From the NCBI GenBank assembly GCA_902548405.1, contig CACCRN010000001.1, forward strand, positions 1-64,000: DNA of 64,000 nucleotides. The letters run 5' to 3'. Positions within the stretch are counted from its first letter, which is position 1, and the number at the start of each line of letters is the position of its first letter. The DNA comes from an uncultured Pelagibacteraceae bacterium (lineage in GTDB: Bacteria > Pseudomonadota > Alphaproteobacteria > Pelagibacterales > Pelagibacteraceae). The position numbers and the translations under genes are program-made. Shown piece after piece: positions 1 through 9,443 of this stretch. The notes beneath the pieces were generated by a model. The model searched no databases. It was given only the letters and a program-made list of their open reading frames with translations, and was not told the DNA's origin.

Positions 1-72
1 AGTAATTGTACTGGAACCGGAACTTTTTCAGCAATTATTCCCCAACAAAGATTTACTGAAAGTTCAAATTAA
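1..72 (+). CDS. 3' end of a gene, possibly a prepilin-like protein (partial)
   Basis: An open frame runs from base 1 to a TAA at 70-72 and encodes 23 residues that include CTGTGTFSAIIPQQRF. The gene begins outside the window. A Cys followed by Gly/Thr/Ser-rich beta-type sequence near a C-terminus is common in type IV pilins and minor pilins, and the next genes are pilus genes. This is an inference from context and a very short peptide; the identity is not established. It ends 1 base before the convergent pilT stop codon. Confidence 0.45.
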   Translation, partial: SNCTGTGTFSAIIPQQRFTESSN

Positions 73-73
73 T

Positions 74-1066
74 TTACTCAACTAATTTTTTGAGCTTTAA
101 TCCCTCAAGACATTTTTCCATTGTAAACATTCCATCTTTAGCAGATGTTTGAAGAGTAGATTGAATTTGTTCTGTTTTGCCTTCTCTAATTAAATTTCTT
201 ATAGCAGGTGTTCCCGTCATTACTTCATGGCATCCAATTCTTCCTCCACCTTTCTTTTTTAATAACTGTTGAGACATTACTAATCTAATTGATCCAGCTA
301 ACATTGTCTGCGCTTGCTCTTTTTGAGCTGGAGGAAAGACGTCTAAAATTCTTGTAATTGTTGATGAGGCACTACTTGCATGTAAAGTTCCAAAAACTAA
401 GTGACCAGTTTCTGCAGCAGTCAATGCTAATGAAATAGTTTCAAGATCTCTCATTTCACCAACTAAAATTACATCAGGATCTTGTCTTAATGCAGACTTT
501 AATGCCTTTGCAAAACTTCCAGTATCTTTTCCAACTTCCCTTTGAGAAATAATACTTTTTTTAGCAGGATGAACAAATTCAATAGGATCTTCAATTGTAA
601 TTATATTTTCTGCTCTATGAGAATTAATCTGATCTATCATTGCAGCAAGTGATGTAGACTTACCAGATCCAGTTTGTCCTGTAACAAGTACCAAACCTGT
701 TTTATGAGTGATTGCTTCATGTGCTGCAGGTGGCAAACCTAGTTTTTCAATATTAGGAATTTCACTTATAATTTTTCTAAGAACCATACTTGGTCCATAA
801 GAAGAATAATAGCCGTTTGCTCTAAATCTCTGTCCATCAACAACAACAGCGAAATCTAAATCACCATTACTGATTAAATAGTCATATTGAGCTTTATCTA
901 AAGATTGTTTCCAAAAAGTTTCTATATCTTGTCTTGATATAATATCTTCACTAAAAACTTTAATCTCACCGTTCTCTCTGATTGCAAATGGTTGATTCGA
1001 TCTGATGTGAATATCTGACAAATCATATTCTTTTGGGTATGATTTTAATTTATCGTGAAGACTCAT
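74..1066 (-). CDS. pilT: PilT, type IV pilus retraction ATPase
   Basis: Cytoplasmic hexameric ATPase that powers pilus depolymerisation. The 330-aa product has the usual PilT length and order: an N-terminal PAS-like domain (about residues 1-110), Walker A GQTGSGKS at about 130-137, the Asp box and Walker B region (RQDPDVILVGEMRD), the His box (GTLHASSA) and the PilT-specific C-terminal motif AIRNLIREGK, which distinguishes it from the extension ATPase PilB. It lacks the tetracysteine zinc motif of PilB. It is divergent from the PilM-N gene across 136 bp and convergent with the partial gene at the left edge. An ATG start with strong family agreement leaves little doubt. Confidence 0.95.
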   Translation of the reverse strand: MSLHDKLKSYPKEYDLSDIHIRSNQPFAIRENGEIKVFSEDIISRQDIETFWKQSLDKAQYDYLISNGDLDFAVVVDGQRFRANGYYSSYGPSMVLRKIISEIPNIEKLGLPPAAHEAITHKTGLVLVTGQTGSGKSTSLAAMIDQINSHRAENIITIEDPIEFVHPAKKSIISQREVGKDTGSFAKALKSALRQDPDVILVGEMRDLETISLALTAAETGHLVFGTLHASSASSTITRILDVFPPAQKEQAQTMLAGSIRLVMSQQLLKKKGGGRIGCHEVMTGTPAIRNLIREGKTEQIQSTLQTSAKDGMFTMEKCLEGLKLKKLVE

Positions 1067-1202
1067 AAATGTTTTGATGCTCTAAAAGTTGTAGCTTTTC
1101 AAGTTTTTTTTAATGATGATACATATATAAAGTAACACAACTAATGCTTGTGTACCGATTCGGTATTTATTATTGTGATTTTATTCGGTTTTTATAAAAA
1201 TT
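1067..1202. promoter_or_regulatory. Divergent promoter region pilT / pilM-N with a 13-bp palindrome
   Basis: This 136-bp A+T-rich gap separates two divergent pilus transcripts and must hold both promoters. The only G+C-containing structure in it is a perfect inverted repeat at 1153-1165 (TACCGA, T, TCGGTA), 38 bp before the PilM-N start. A half-site-like ATTCGG recurs at about 1183-1188. The palindrome is a candidate operator for control of the pilus operon. No regulator is assigned to it. Confidence 0.45.
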
Positions 1203-2969
1203 ATGATTGATAAAATTGGTCCTCCTATTGCAAAAGCATTTGCCCCTATCATAAAGTTAATAGGAAAAAACCATGTCAAAAAAGAGAGAGTAATAGGCGT
1301 AGTTTTTAGAGATAAATTTATTCAAGCAGCAGAAATTTCATACAAAAAAGGTATTTGTAAAATTGATAATTTTTCAAATCAACAAATTGCAGGAATTGGA
1401 GATGATCAAGATTTTTTATCCGCAACTACATATTTAAGTGATCAAGTAAAAAATGCATTAGACTCAATTAAAACTAAAACTAAAGATATTGCAGTTTCTT
1501 TAGACACATCCAAGGCGCAAATTTATAATTTACAAATTCCAATAATGGATGAGGAAAGTTTAAAAGAAGCAACTTCTTTAGGTGGATTTTGGGATCAGTT
1601 TGATGAAACACCTGACAATTTAGAAGAATATGAAACAAGTTACGCAGTATTGAATACTAACGAAGAGCTTGGTGTGATGGATGTTGTTTTGGTAGCTATG
1701 GAGATAAAATTTGTAGAAACCTATTCAAATATTTTTAGACTTGCTGGTTATAATCCTGTTGTTATTGATCTTGCACCATTCGCGCATATTAATGCTCAAG
1801 GAATTCTTCTTGGGAAAGAAGGTTTCGAAACTCCTAATGTGGTTCTAAATTATACTAAAGAGGAAAAAAGTATTACAATTTGTTCTAATAAAGGATTTCA
1901 ATATTCAGAATTAAATATTATTGAAGCAGATCAAGTATTACTTGATACAGTTGAAGAAGTTGAGAGTATCGAAACAGAATTTTGGGACGAAATCTTTGAA
2001 AGACTGGGTTCGCAAATAAAACAATATTTAGTTGAGTATGAAACAAAGTATGAATTTGATCCAATTAATATTGTTACAGTAATTTCAGATAAATCTAAAA
2101 TTAAAAATGTTTCAAAAGGAATTGAGAGACAACTAGGAGATGTTGTAGTTAAAATTTACAATCCTGAGGATTCAGCTGAAATTTCTGATGATGCGAAAAA
2201 ATATATAGATTCACTGAGTAATAAATCTCTTGCATCAGAGGCTATAGGAATCGCATCAAGAAAATTAAATTCATTTGATCTAGAAACTAATGAAATAATT
2301 TCAGTAAATCTACTGTCTAATTTTAATCAAGTGAAAATTAACAGGAGATCAAAATCATTAGGAAATTTTTGTTTATTGATATCAATGATATTTATTTTGG
2401 GCTTTGTAGGACATGTGTTGCCATTTAAAATATTAAAGATTATGAATAATTCGTCAAAATTAAATGCAGCCAAGACACTACAAGAAGATCTAGAAAGTAA
2501 AAAAAATCTTTTAAGCGGTTACAATGCAAAAATTGAAAAAATTAATGGTGATAGAAATACAGCTGCTTCATTTGGATCTAATTTAAAAACAACAGCAAAT
2601 CTTTATGCAAGTTTAAGTCAAATAGTTCCTGAAAATATTAGGTTAACTAGTTTTGGTATAGAAGAAAAACATAATATATTATTTTCTGGTGTAGCTATGA
2701 ACGATCAAGCAGTAGTAAATATGATGAATAATTTTTCAGAAAATGAAGTTGTAAATGATAGTAAAATTGAAGCGTTGGTAGAGTTTTCTAAAAAAGATAG
2801 GATAGATCTTTATAAAATTGAAGGTCAACCTGTACCTAAAGAAGAAGATTTACCAAAAGAAAAAATAACAAAAAAATTTAACTCAAGATTGTCTTTGAAA
2901 CCTTTAGAGAATGAGGTTTTTGATGATGAAACTGTAGTTTTAAAACTATTAAAGGCAGGTAAAAAATAA
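1203..2969 (+). CDS. PilM-PilN fusion, type IV pilus inner-membrane assembly protein (MshI-like)
   Basis: In most pili PilM is a cytoplasmic actin-like protein that binds the N-terminal tail of the bitopic membrane protein PilN. Here both appear in one 588-aa chain. Residues about 28-375 resemble the PilM ATPase-fold domain (start GVVFRDKFIQAAEIS; internal VVIDLAPFAHINA). A single membrane helix follows at about 387-408, then a coiled-coil stretch (about 415-455) and a PilN-like ferredoxin domain (about 460-545, with LTSFGIEE...ILFSGVAMNDQAVVNMM). A Lys/Glu-rich tail ends the protein. It is first in the plus-strand pilus operon and overlaps the next gene by one base. The fold assignment is by pattern, not by search. 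Confidence 0.75.
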   Translation: MIDKIGPPIAKAFAPIIKLIGKNHVKKERVIGVVFRDKFIQAAEISYKKGICKIDNFSNQQIAGIGDDQDFLSATTYLSDQVKNALDSIKTKTKDIAVSLDTSKAQIYNLQIPIMDEESLKEATSLGGFWDQFDETPDNLEEYETSYAVLNTNEELGVMDVVLVAMEIKFVETYSNIFRLAGYNPVVIDLAPFAHINAQGILLGKEGFETPNVVLNYTKEEKSITICSNKGFQYSELNIIEADQVLLDTVEEVESIETEFWDEIFERLGSQIKQYLVEYETKYEFDPINIVTVISDKSKIKNVSKGIERQLGDVVVKIYNPEDSAEISDDAKKYIDSLSNKSLASEAIGIASRKLNSFDLETNEIISVNLLSNFNQVKINRRSKSLGNFCLLISMIFILGFVGHVLPFKILKIMNNSSKLNAAKTLQEDLESKKNLLSGYNAKIEKINGDRNTAASFGSNLKTTANLYASLSQIVPENIRLTSFGIEEKHNILFSGVAMNDQAVVNMMNNFSENEVVNDSKIEALVEFSKKDRIDLYKIEGQPVPKEEDLPKEKITKKFNSRLSLKPLENEVFDDETVVLKLLKAGKK

Positions 2970-4180
2970 TGTTACTTCGATATTTATTAACATTTGTACT
3001 AATATTTTTTCACAGTAATTCTTATGGCGACCCATTTACAAATGAAATTGGAATTATTAAAGAGCCGGAAGTAGTTGAAATTGTTGTTGAAGAAACAGTT
3101 GAGCCTGAGTCTGATTTATTAATTGAGGAAGATATTGCTAAAGAACTCGAAATGGCAGAGGAGTTATTTAACAACAATGATGAAGAAACCAAAGTTGCTG
3201 AAGCTGAACCTGAAAGCACTGAACTTGTTACAGTTTTAAATATTGATCCAATAGTTGCATATGCTTTAAGAGAATATTTGCTAAAAGGTGTGGCTCTAAG
3301 TAAAGAATCTGACAATCAGTTTGAAAGAGCAAAAGTTAGAAAAATAGATATAGCAAAAACACCGACTACTCATATTATATCTGAAAACGATACAATTGAA
3401 AAAATTGCATTTAGATATGGTTTTTCATTAAGAGAAATAGAGATTGCAAATGCGATATACCCTGGATCTAGAAAACTAGTTATCGGTGATAAGTTAGTAA
3501 TCCCTAATAGATTTCACATAGTAAAAGAAGGTCAAAATTTAAATATTATTGCAGAAAGATATAATTTAAATCCAACACAACTTGCTTCTTACAATAATTT
3601 AGAAGACGAAAATATTTTATTAATAGGTGATAAATTATTATTACCGTTCTTTATTCACGTAACTAATGCAAATGAAACAATTGCTGATATCGCTGAAAAG
3701 TATGAAAGGGAAATACCTGAATTAATTGAATTTAATGCTTTTGAAAAAAACACGGTTATTTTAAATGAAAATCAATTAGTAAAAATCCCAATCTATACTA
3801 ATAAAAATATTTCTTATGAAAATTTAGATAAGAAAAGTATTAGCGACTTTAAAATAGACAGAAAAAATCTTGCAATCATAGAAATAAACAGCAGTGAATT
3901 TATGGTTAGAGAGGGAGATAGAATAGGAAATAGAGACGGTATAATAGTTTCAATTGAAAAAAATAGAATGATTGTTTTAGAGGATAATATTGAATATGAG
4001 TTTTTAATTAATACTCCAATAGTAGGTTTGGCAATTGCATCTCTACCACAAACTGCTACTGAGGAATTGGTTAATACTGATATAAATGATGAAGAAGTTG
4101 ATATTGTAACTGAGACTGACGATGAAAATAACGATGAAGGCGCTGAAACTGTAACAAATGTAGAGGATTTGTTTAACTAA
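2969..4180 (+). CDS. Secreted LysM protein with a PilP-like C-terminal domain
   Basis: The 403-aa product starts with a signal peptide (about residues 1-20, LLTFVLIFFHSNSYG) and an acidic Glu/Val-rich linker. Three LysM-type peptidoglycan-binding modules follow (about 130-178, 182-227 and 229-278; for example HIISENDTIEKIAFRYGFS). Residues about 305-350 (VREGDRIGNRDGIIVSIEKN) resemble the small beta domain of PilP/GspC, which docks on the secretin. A long acidic tail ends it. A natural reading is a periplasmic pilotin or wall-anchoring part that links the PilM-N platform to the secretin. It overlaps its neighbours as A/TG and TA/ATG, so the operon is tightly coupled. The PilP relation is an inference. 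Confidence 0.65.
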   Translation: MLLRYLLTFVLIFFHSNSYGDPFTNEIGIIKEPEVVEIVVEETVEPESDLLIEEDIAKELEMAEELFNNNDEETKVAEAEPESTELVTVLNIDPIVAYALREYLLKGVALSKESDNQFERAKVRKIDIAKTPTTHIISENDTIEKIAFRYGFSLREIEIANAIYPGSRKLVIGDKLVIPNRFHIVKEGQNLNIIAERYNLNPTQLASYNNLEDENILLIGDKLLLPFFIHVTNANETIADIAEKYEREIPELIEFNAFEKNTVILNENQLVKIPIYTNKNISYENLDKKSISDFKIDRKNLAIIEINSSEFMVREGDRIGNRDGIIVSIEKNRMIVLEDNIEYEFLINTPIVGLAIASLPQTATEELVNTDINDEEVDIVTETDDENNDEGAETVTNVEDLFN

Positions 4181-5790
4181 TGTTTAAAAAATTAATAATT
4201 TTATTTTCTGTTTTCATAATTCTTACGAGCTGTAGAAGTGGAAGACCAGATATGGCTAATGAACAAAAAGATGGAGGTGCTGTTCAAGATATTGAAATTT
4301 TTAATGTTAAAGCATCTGCAGAAAATTTTAGAGATACGACAGATGAATTCGCCAAAGATGTAGAAGATATTCAAAAAATTGAAAAAAAACCTTTAAAACG
4401 AAGAATATCATTGAATAAAACTGATGACACAAAGAAAACTTCTTCTTTAAAAATAGTTGATCATAACTCATTTGTAAAAAAATTGGACACGAATGAAGTA
4501 TCTTTAAAATTAAATAACATGGATATCAAATCAGCTTTAAAATTATTTGCTGGACTAGCTCAAAGAAACATAATTATTGGAAATGAGGTAAGTGGAAATA
4601 TAACTATAGATTTTGAAAATATCAAATGGGGATCAGCAGTATATGCATTGTTAGATATCAATAATTTAATAATGACAGAAGATAAAGACTCAGGCTTGTT
4701 AAGAGTACATTCTCAAGAGGTATTTGTAGAATTGGAAAAAAATAAAATTGAAAGAACTCTAGAGGTAAATAAGAATGTACTAACTTTGGAAAGTGGAGGA
4801 AGCCTTGATACTGATACAGATGGTGAAGCAGAAAGATTATTAGTGACTGAAATATTTAAAGTTTTTCATCAAACGTCTGCGGATATAATAGAGCCTATTC
4901 AATCGATATTAGGCGATGAAAATGAAATAGAGTTTGTTGACGACCCTTCAAATAATCAGCTTCTGGTAAAAGGAACCCCAGAGGAATTAAATCATGTTGA
5001 GTCGTTGTTAGATCAAATTGATATTGAAAAAAAACAAGTTTTAATAGAGGCATATATTATAAATGCTTCTGATACTTTCCAAGAAAACTTCAATAATAGA
5101 TTAGAGGCTGTAAATGCTAGCCAACTTGAAAATGGTAGAGATGGTATTGTATATACAGGAGTGTCAACAAATCCTGGTCAAGATGGTTTTGACTTTAACA
5201 TAGATACTACTACTGAAACTGGTCCGATAGGAAGTACTGGATTTCCAGATGAAACTTTAGCAGGTGGCGCAGTTTTAATTGGTAATATTGGAATAACAAG
5301 ATTGAAAGCTGTTATTAATATGTCAATTAATGACAAACTAAGTGAAACTATTTCAAATCCAAAACTTTTTGCAATGGACGGAGAAACAGCAACTTTAACT
5401 CAAGGAAAAACTTTACTTAAGGTAATACCAGCAGCTGGAGATGCGGCTGCTAGCACCGTCGAGGTACCACAAAATTTAACTATTGAGGTTACTCCTGATG
5501 TAATTGGAGATAGTAAAGTAAAACTAGAATTGACACTTAACAATGATAAACCTGGAGATGCTAGTGGAAGTGATGTTGCAACTGATGAAGAATCATTGAC
5601 ATCGATAGTATTGTTGGAAACTGGTCAAGTAGCAGTCTTAGGTGGTGTTTATGTTAATACTAAAAATGATAATGATAATTTTGTGCCTTTTTTTTCAAAA
5701 ATTCCACTTCTAGGCACATTTTTTAAATCCCAAACAAAACAAGACGACAGAACACAACTATTAATATTCGTGAGTGCAAATATTGTATAA
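4180..5790 (+). CDS. pilQ: PilQ/MshL-type secretin, outer-membrane pilus channel (lipoprotein)
   Basis: This forms the outer-membrane pore through which the pilus leaves the cell. The 536-aa protein has a lipoprotein signal (SVFIILTSC, Cys about residue 18), a secretin/TonB N-terminal (STN) domain at about 108-180 (LKLNNMDIKSALKLFAGLAQ), a ring-building N domain at about 225-295 (DPSNNQLLVKGTPEELN), and the C-terminal secretin domain to the end (VLGGVYVNTKND, FFSKIPLLGTFF, LLIFVSANIV). Its length and single N domain fit the MshL branch better than the longer AMIN-containing PilQ. The start codon overlaps the stop of the LysM gene (TAATG). Confidence 0.9.
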   Translation: MFKKLIILFSVFIILTSCRSGRPDMANEQKDGGAVQDIEIFNVKASAENFRDTTDEFAKDVEDIQKIEKKPLKRRISLNKTDDTKKTSSLKIVDHNSFVKKLDTNEVSLKLNNMDIKSALKLFAGLAQRNIIIGNEVSGNITIDFENIKWGSAVYALLDINNLIMTEDKDSGLLRVHSQEVFVELEKNKIERTLEVNKNVLTLESGGSLDTDTDGEAERLLVTEIFKVFHQTSADIIEPIQSILGDENEIEFVDDPSNNQLLVKGTPEELNHVESLLDQIDIEKKQVLIEAYIINASDTFQENFNNRLEAVNASQLENGRDGIVYTGVSTNPGQDGFDFNIDTTTETGPIGSTGFPDETLAGGAVLIGNIGITRLKAVINMSINDKLSETISNPKLFAMDGETATLTQGKTLLKVIPAAGDAAASTVEVPQNLTIEVTPDVIGDSKVKLELTLNNDKPGDASGSDVATDEESLTSIVLLETGQVAVLGGVYVNTKNDNDNFVPFFSKIPLLGTFFKSQTKQDDRTQLLIFVSANIV

Positions 5791-5810
5791 GTTATAAATT
5801 GAATTATAAC
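5791..5810 (+). promoter_or_regulatory. Small hairpin between pilQ and pilB
   Basis: GTTATAA at 5791-5797 pairs with TTATAAC at 5804-5810 around a 6-base loop. It fills most of the 28-bp gap between the secretin stop and the pilB start, where no Shine-Dalgarno sequence is visible. No U-tract follows, so it is not a terminator. It could set translation of pilB or mRNA processing. It is all A/T apart from the end pairs, and chance is possible. Confidence 0.3.
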
Positions 5811-5818
5811 TATATACG

Positions 5819-7570
5819 ATGCCTTCAATAAATCCTGAAATAAGTCTTAAAATTACAACACTTCTTAAAAATTCAGGAAAACTCTCTGAAGCAAATTTTA
5901 ATGAGGCTAAAAAAAAATATGAGAGTAACGGTAAGGTACCCCTTGGTGTTCTGGAATATTTGATCAATGATAATTTGGTCAGTGAAGATGATGTTGTCTC
6001 AGCAGTCTCAAGAAATTACGCTTTACGTAAAATTGTTTTAACAGAGCAAAGTATTAAAAAAGATGCTGTAAAAAAACTTCCAAAGGACTTTATAATGGAA
6101 AATGAAATGCTTCCATTTGAACTAAATGGGAGAATTTTAAAAATTGCTTTATTTGATCCAACGAAATCTACACTGGCAGGTAAAATTAAAAGTATGACTG
6201 GTTGCAATGTTGAATTGTATGTTGCTAAACCAACTAATTTAGATCAAGCTCTAAAATTTAAATCTGTAATTGAAGCAACACAAGAATCAGCAAGTTCAAC
6301 AAATACTCAAGCTCAAAAATCATCACTCTCAAAACCAAATTTAAATGTCAAGGTTCCGAACGTAAAAATCACTCAAGGTGAAAATGCTGTTGTTGAGTTT
6401 GTTGATAAGGTTTTAAATGAATCTTTTTTTAGTGGTACGAGTGATATTCATATTGAAATTTTTAGAAGAGGTGAGGCTCGAATAAGATTTAGAAAAGATG
6501 GTGTTCTTCAAGAACAATTACAGTTCAAACAATTTCTGATGGAGAACTATAACGCAATAGTTACCAGATTAAAAATTATGTCTGGTTGTGACATTTCAGA
6601 AAAAAGATTACCACAGGACGGAAAACTTCAATTTAAAAATCCACAACCAAAAAATGAGGATGATGTTGATATTGATGTTAGATTTTCAGTTATTCCAGCA
6701 AAGGAAGGTGAAAGAGTTGTTATGCGTTTACTTGCTGCTGGACCAGATCTCGGTTTAGAGCAAATTGGTCTTGATAAAGAAGATTATGATAATTTAGTTA
6801 CAGCTATAACTGCTCCCCAAGGAATGGTTTTGGTTACAGGTCCAACGGGTAGTGGTAAGAGTACAACTCTTTATGGCTGTATCAAAAAAATAAATAATCC
6901 TGGGACAAATATAATGACAGCTGAAGATCCGGTTGAATTTTATTTGAAAGGTGTCGGTCAAATTCAAGCTAATAATGAAATTGGTTTAACATTTGAAGCG
7001 ATATTAAAATCTTTTTTAAGACAAGACCCAGAGGTAATTCTAGTTGGAGAGATAAGAGATAAATCTACAGTAGATATTGCAATTAAAGCAGCTTTAACTG
7101 GACACTTGTTGTTAAGTACACTTCATACAAATGATGCGGTTTCTACAGTTGTCAGATTAGTAAATATGGGTGTTCCAAGTTTCATGGTTGCATCAGCACT
7201 AAGTTTGATTGTTGCTCAAAGGTTAGCTAGAAAAAATTGTTCATCATGTACTACTGATGATGAAAAAGTTACTAAGGAAAATTTATTAGAGTATGGTTTT
7301 AAAGAGGAAGAATTAAATTCATTTGTACCCAAAATGGGTGCTGGTTGTGCAGAGTGTAACAACACTGGATACAAAGGTAGACAAGGAATTTATGAAGTTT
7401 TAAAAAAAACTCCTAATTTAGAAGCTGCAATTTTAAGAGATGCTAGGGGAGATGAGATGCTTGAAGTTGCTGTTAAGGATGGTTTTAAAACTATGCAAGT
7501 TATTGGCAGAAATTTTATTAAAAAAGGTATATTGTCTGTTGAAGAGTATTCTAGAATTTTAGTAGTTTAA
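5819..7570 (+). CDS. pilB: PilB/MshE, type IV pilus extension ATPase
   Basis: Cytoplasmic AAA-like ATPase that drives pilin polymerisation. The 583-aa protein has the N-terminal T2SSE_N/MshEN-type domain (about 1-150), a linker, and the GspE core: Walker A GPTGSGKS at 341-348, Asp box, Walker B (RQDPEVILVGEIRD), His box (LSTLHTNDA) and the zinc-binding tetracysteine motif (CSSC...CAECNNTGYKGRQGIYEVL) that marks extension ATPases rather than PilT. It sits between the secretin and the platform protein PilC, the usual place. The ATG at 5819 has no clear ribosome binding site, but the N-terminal domain begins close to it. Confidence 0.95.
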   Translation: MPSINPEISLKITTLLKNSGKLSEANFNEAKKKYESNGKVPLGVLEYLINDNLVSEDDVVSAVSRNYALRKIVLTEQSIKKDAVKKLPKDFIMENEMLPFELNGRILKIALFDPTKSTLAGKIKSMTGCNVELYVAKPTNLDQALKFKSVIEATQESASSTNTQAQKSSLSKPNLNVKVPNVKITQGENAVVEFVDKVLNESFFSGTSDIHIEIFRRGEARIRFRKDGVLQEQLQFKQFLMENYNAIVTRLKIMSGCDISEKRLPQDGKLQFKNPQPKNEDDVDIDVRFSVIPAKEGERVVMRLLAAGPDLGLEQIGLDKEDYDNLVTAITAPQGMVLVTGPTGSGKSTTLYGCIKKINNPGTNIMTAEDPVEFYLKGVGQIQANNEIGLTFEAILKSFLRQDPEVILVGEIRDKSTVDIAIKAALTGHLLLSTLHTNDAVSTVVRLVNMGVPSFMVASALSLIVAQRLARKNCSSCTTDDEKVTKENLLEYGFKEEELNSFVPKMGAGCAECNNTGYKGRQGIYEVLKKTPNLEAAILRDARGDEMLEVAVKDGFKTMQVIGRNFIKKGILSVEEYSRILVV

Positions 7571-7574
7571 ATAT

Positions 7575-8864
7575 ATGGCAACATTTCAGTATGCCGGCGT
7601 TCAAGCCGGAAAAAAAATTAATGGTGTAATCTCTGCTTCTGATCCAAGAGCTGCTGCCACAGAGCTTAGAAAAAAAAAAATTATTGTTACCTCAATAAAA
7701 AAAGGGAATGGCAAGTCAGACTCAAAAGGACCACCATCTTTAGATGATATCCCTATAAGTAATGCACCAATAATATTTTCAAAAGGTAATATTTATTTAA
7801 ATTTTGGTCCTTGGGCCAAGGTACCTCAAAAAGAATTATTGCAGTTTACAAAAAAGGTTTCGACCATGATTAAAGCAGGTCTTCCTATATTAGAGTCTAT
7901 AATGATGATTAGAGATCAAACTGTACATATGAAAATGAAAATGACAGCTCACTCTATAGTTAAAGATTTAAATGGTGGTATGAATTTGACAGATGCATTT
8001 GCAAAGCATCCAAAAGTTTTTGATAATATTTATTTAAATATGATTTCTGCTGGTGAGGCTAGTGGTAAGTTAGATGAATTTTTAATTAAATTAGTTGAGC
8101 TACTTGAGAAAAATGCCAAGATAAAATCAGGAATTAAGAGTGCATTATTTTATCCAATAATGCTTTTAACTGTTGCGACTGTAATTACTATTTTTATGTT
8201 GTGGAAAGTGGTGCCTGTGTTTGAGAAAATGTATGGTTCTATGGGTGTTCAATTACCTGGAGCAACTTTAATCATTGTTAATGCAAGTAGATTTATTGCT
8301 GATCCAACAAATATAATGAAAATTTTAGGAATAATCATTATCATTAGATTTTCATATAATTTTTTGTACAGAAATATTGAAGGCTTCAGACACTTTATGC
8401 ATAAAAGATTTTTAAAATTTCCTTTATTTGGTGACTTAATTGTTAAGGCGACAGTATCTAGGATGTGTATGATTATGGCAAATTTAACTAGAGCTGGTGT
8501 AAGTATTATTGATACAATAAAAATTTCAAAATCAGTTACTACCAATCTTGTTTTTATTTATGCGCTTGAAAGAATTGGTAAGCAAATAGTAACAGGTCAA
8601 ACTCTTTCTGCACTACTTCAAAAAGAGGAGCATATATTCCCACCTGCACTAGCTCAGTTGACTGCAGTTGGTGAACGAACAGGAAATATGGAAGAAATGT
8701 TTCAATCTATTGCAAATTACTACGAGGAGGAATTTGATGGTGTTGTTGCAGCTCTATCATCGATTATTGAACCTTTGATGATTGTTTTAATTGGTGCAAT
8801 TATTGGAGTACTTATGATTGCTTTGTATTTACCGATCTTCAGTATCGGAAACGCCGTAGGATAA
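7575..8864 (+). CDS. pilC: PilC/GspF, inner-membrane pilus platform protein
   Basis: Polytopic inner-membrane protein that couples the PilB and PilT motors to the growing pilus. The 429-aa product has an N-terminal soluble stretch (FQYAGVQAGKKINGVISASD), then two copies of the GspF domain (about 90-210 and 290-415), each followed by membrane helices (about 195-215, 245-265 and 400-425). The conserved signature of the second repeat is visible (LTAVGERTGNMEEMF), as is ISAGEASGKLDE in the first. It starts 4 bp after pilB and ends 3 bp before the first minor pilin. Confidence 0.95.
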   Translation: MATFQYAGVQAGKKINGVISASDPRAAATELRKKKIIVTSIKKGNGKSDSKGPPSLDDIPISNAPIIFSKGNIYLNFGPWAKVPQKELLQFTKKVSTMIKAGLPILESIMMIRDQTVHMKMKMTAHSIVKDLNGGMNLTDAFAKHPKVFDNIYLNMISAGEASGKLDEFLIKLVELLEKNAKIKSGIKSALFYPIMLLTVATVITIFMLWKVVPVFEKMYGSMGVQLPGATLIIVNASRFIADPTNIMKILGIIIIIRFSYNFLYRNIEGFRHFMHKRFLKFPLFGDLIVKATVSRMCMIMANLTRAGVSIIDTIKISKSVTTNLVFIYALERIGKQIVTGQTLSALLQKEEHIFPPALAQLTAVGERTGNMEEMFQSIANYYEEEFDGVVAALSSIIEPLMIVLIGAIIGVLMIALYLPIFSIGNAVG

Positions 8865-8867
8865 ACA

Positions 8868-9443
8868 ATGTTTAAAAAAGAAAAAGGTTTTAGTCTTTTA
8901 GAGTTGATGACTACTATTGGAGTAATAGCAATTATAGGAGCTGTAGGGTTCCCGGCCATTGACAACTTCGGTGAACAAGAAAATTTTGAGAGCGATCTTG
9001 CAACAATTCGTGGTCAAATAAACTATGTAAGACAAATTTCGTTGGAAGATGGTAATGCTTATACGATAAGAATTATAAACGATACTACTAATAATACTGC
9101 AGATTTAGAAGTTTGGCAGGCTCAAGGATTGAATAGATACAATATAGAATATCATAAATCTACAGCTACTAAGTGTTCTGATTTTGACGGCACTGATGAC
9201 AAAGGAACTAAGCTTGTAGATCTAACCAAAAAACTTGAGCATATGACTATAAGTAGATGTAGTTCCACAACAGGTAACTGCACAAAAGTTTCAGCCTCAA
9301 ATAACTTTTTTTGTTTTTTGCCTGATGGATCTTCACCAGAAGATGCTAGAGGAGAAATGCAAGCCTCTGAAAACGCAGGAGGAAAAAAAGACTATTTGCA
9401 TACTTATGAAACAGGATTTTTTAACAACGGGAAAAGAATGTAA
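8868..9443 (+). CDS. FimT/GspH-like minor pilin
   Basis: A 191-aa class III prepilin. The leader is KKEKG with cleavage after Gly, followed by FSLLELMTTIGVIAIIGAVGFPAI, which has the conserved Glu at mature position 5. The mature domain (about residues 35-191) has the GspH/FimT look: a helix, an early NYVRQISLEDGNAYTIRI strand pair, and four Cys residues (in TKCSDFD, SRCSS, NCTK, FFCFLP) that could form disulfides. It is first of four consecutive prepilin-like genes, which matches the FimT-PilV-PilW-PilX order of pilus tip and priming complexes. The stop overlaps the next ATG (TAATG). Confidence 0.85.
   Translation: MFKKEKGFSLLELMTTIGVIAIIGAVGFPAIDNFGEQENFESDLATIRGQINYVRQISLEDGNAYTIRIINDTTNNTADLEVWQAQGLNRYNIEYHKSTATKCSDFDGTDDKGTKLVDLTKKLEHMTISRCSSTTGNCTKVSASNNFFCFLPDGSSPEDARGEMQASENAGGKKDYLHTYETGFFNNGKRM

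Noticed and set aside
3022..3315. 97-aa Ser-rich minus-strand frame inside the LysM gene
   Set aside because: It is the antisense of the acidic Glu/Val linker and has no support of its own.
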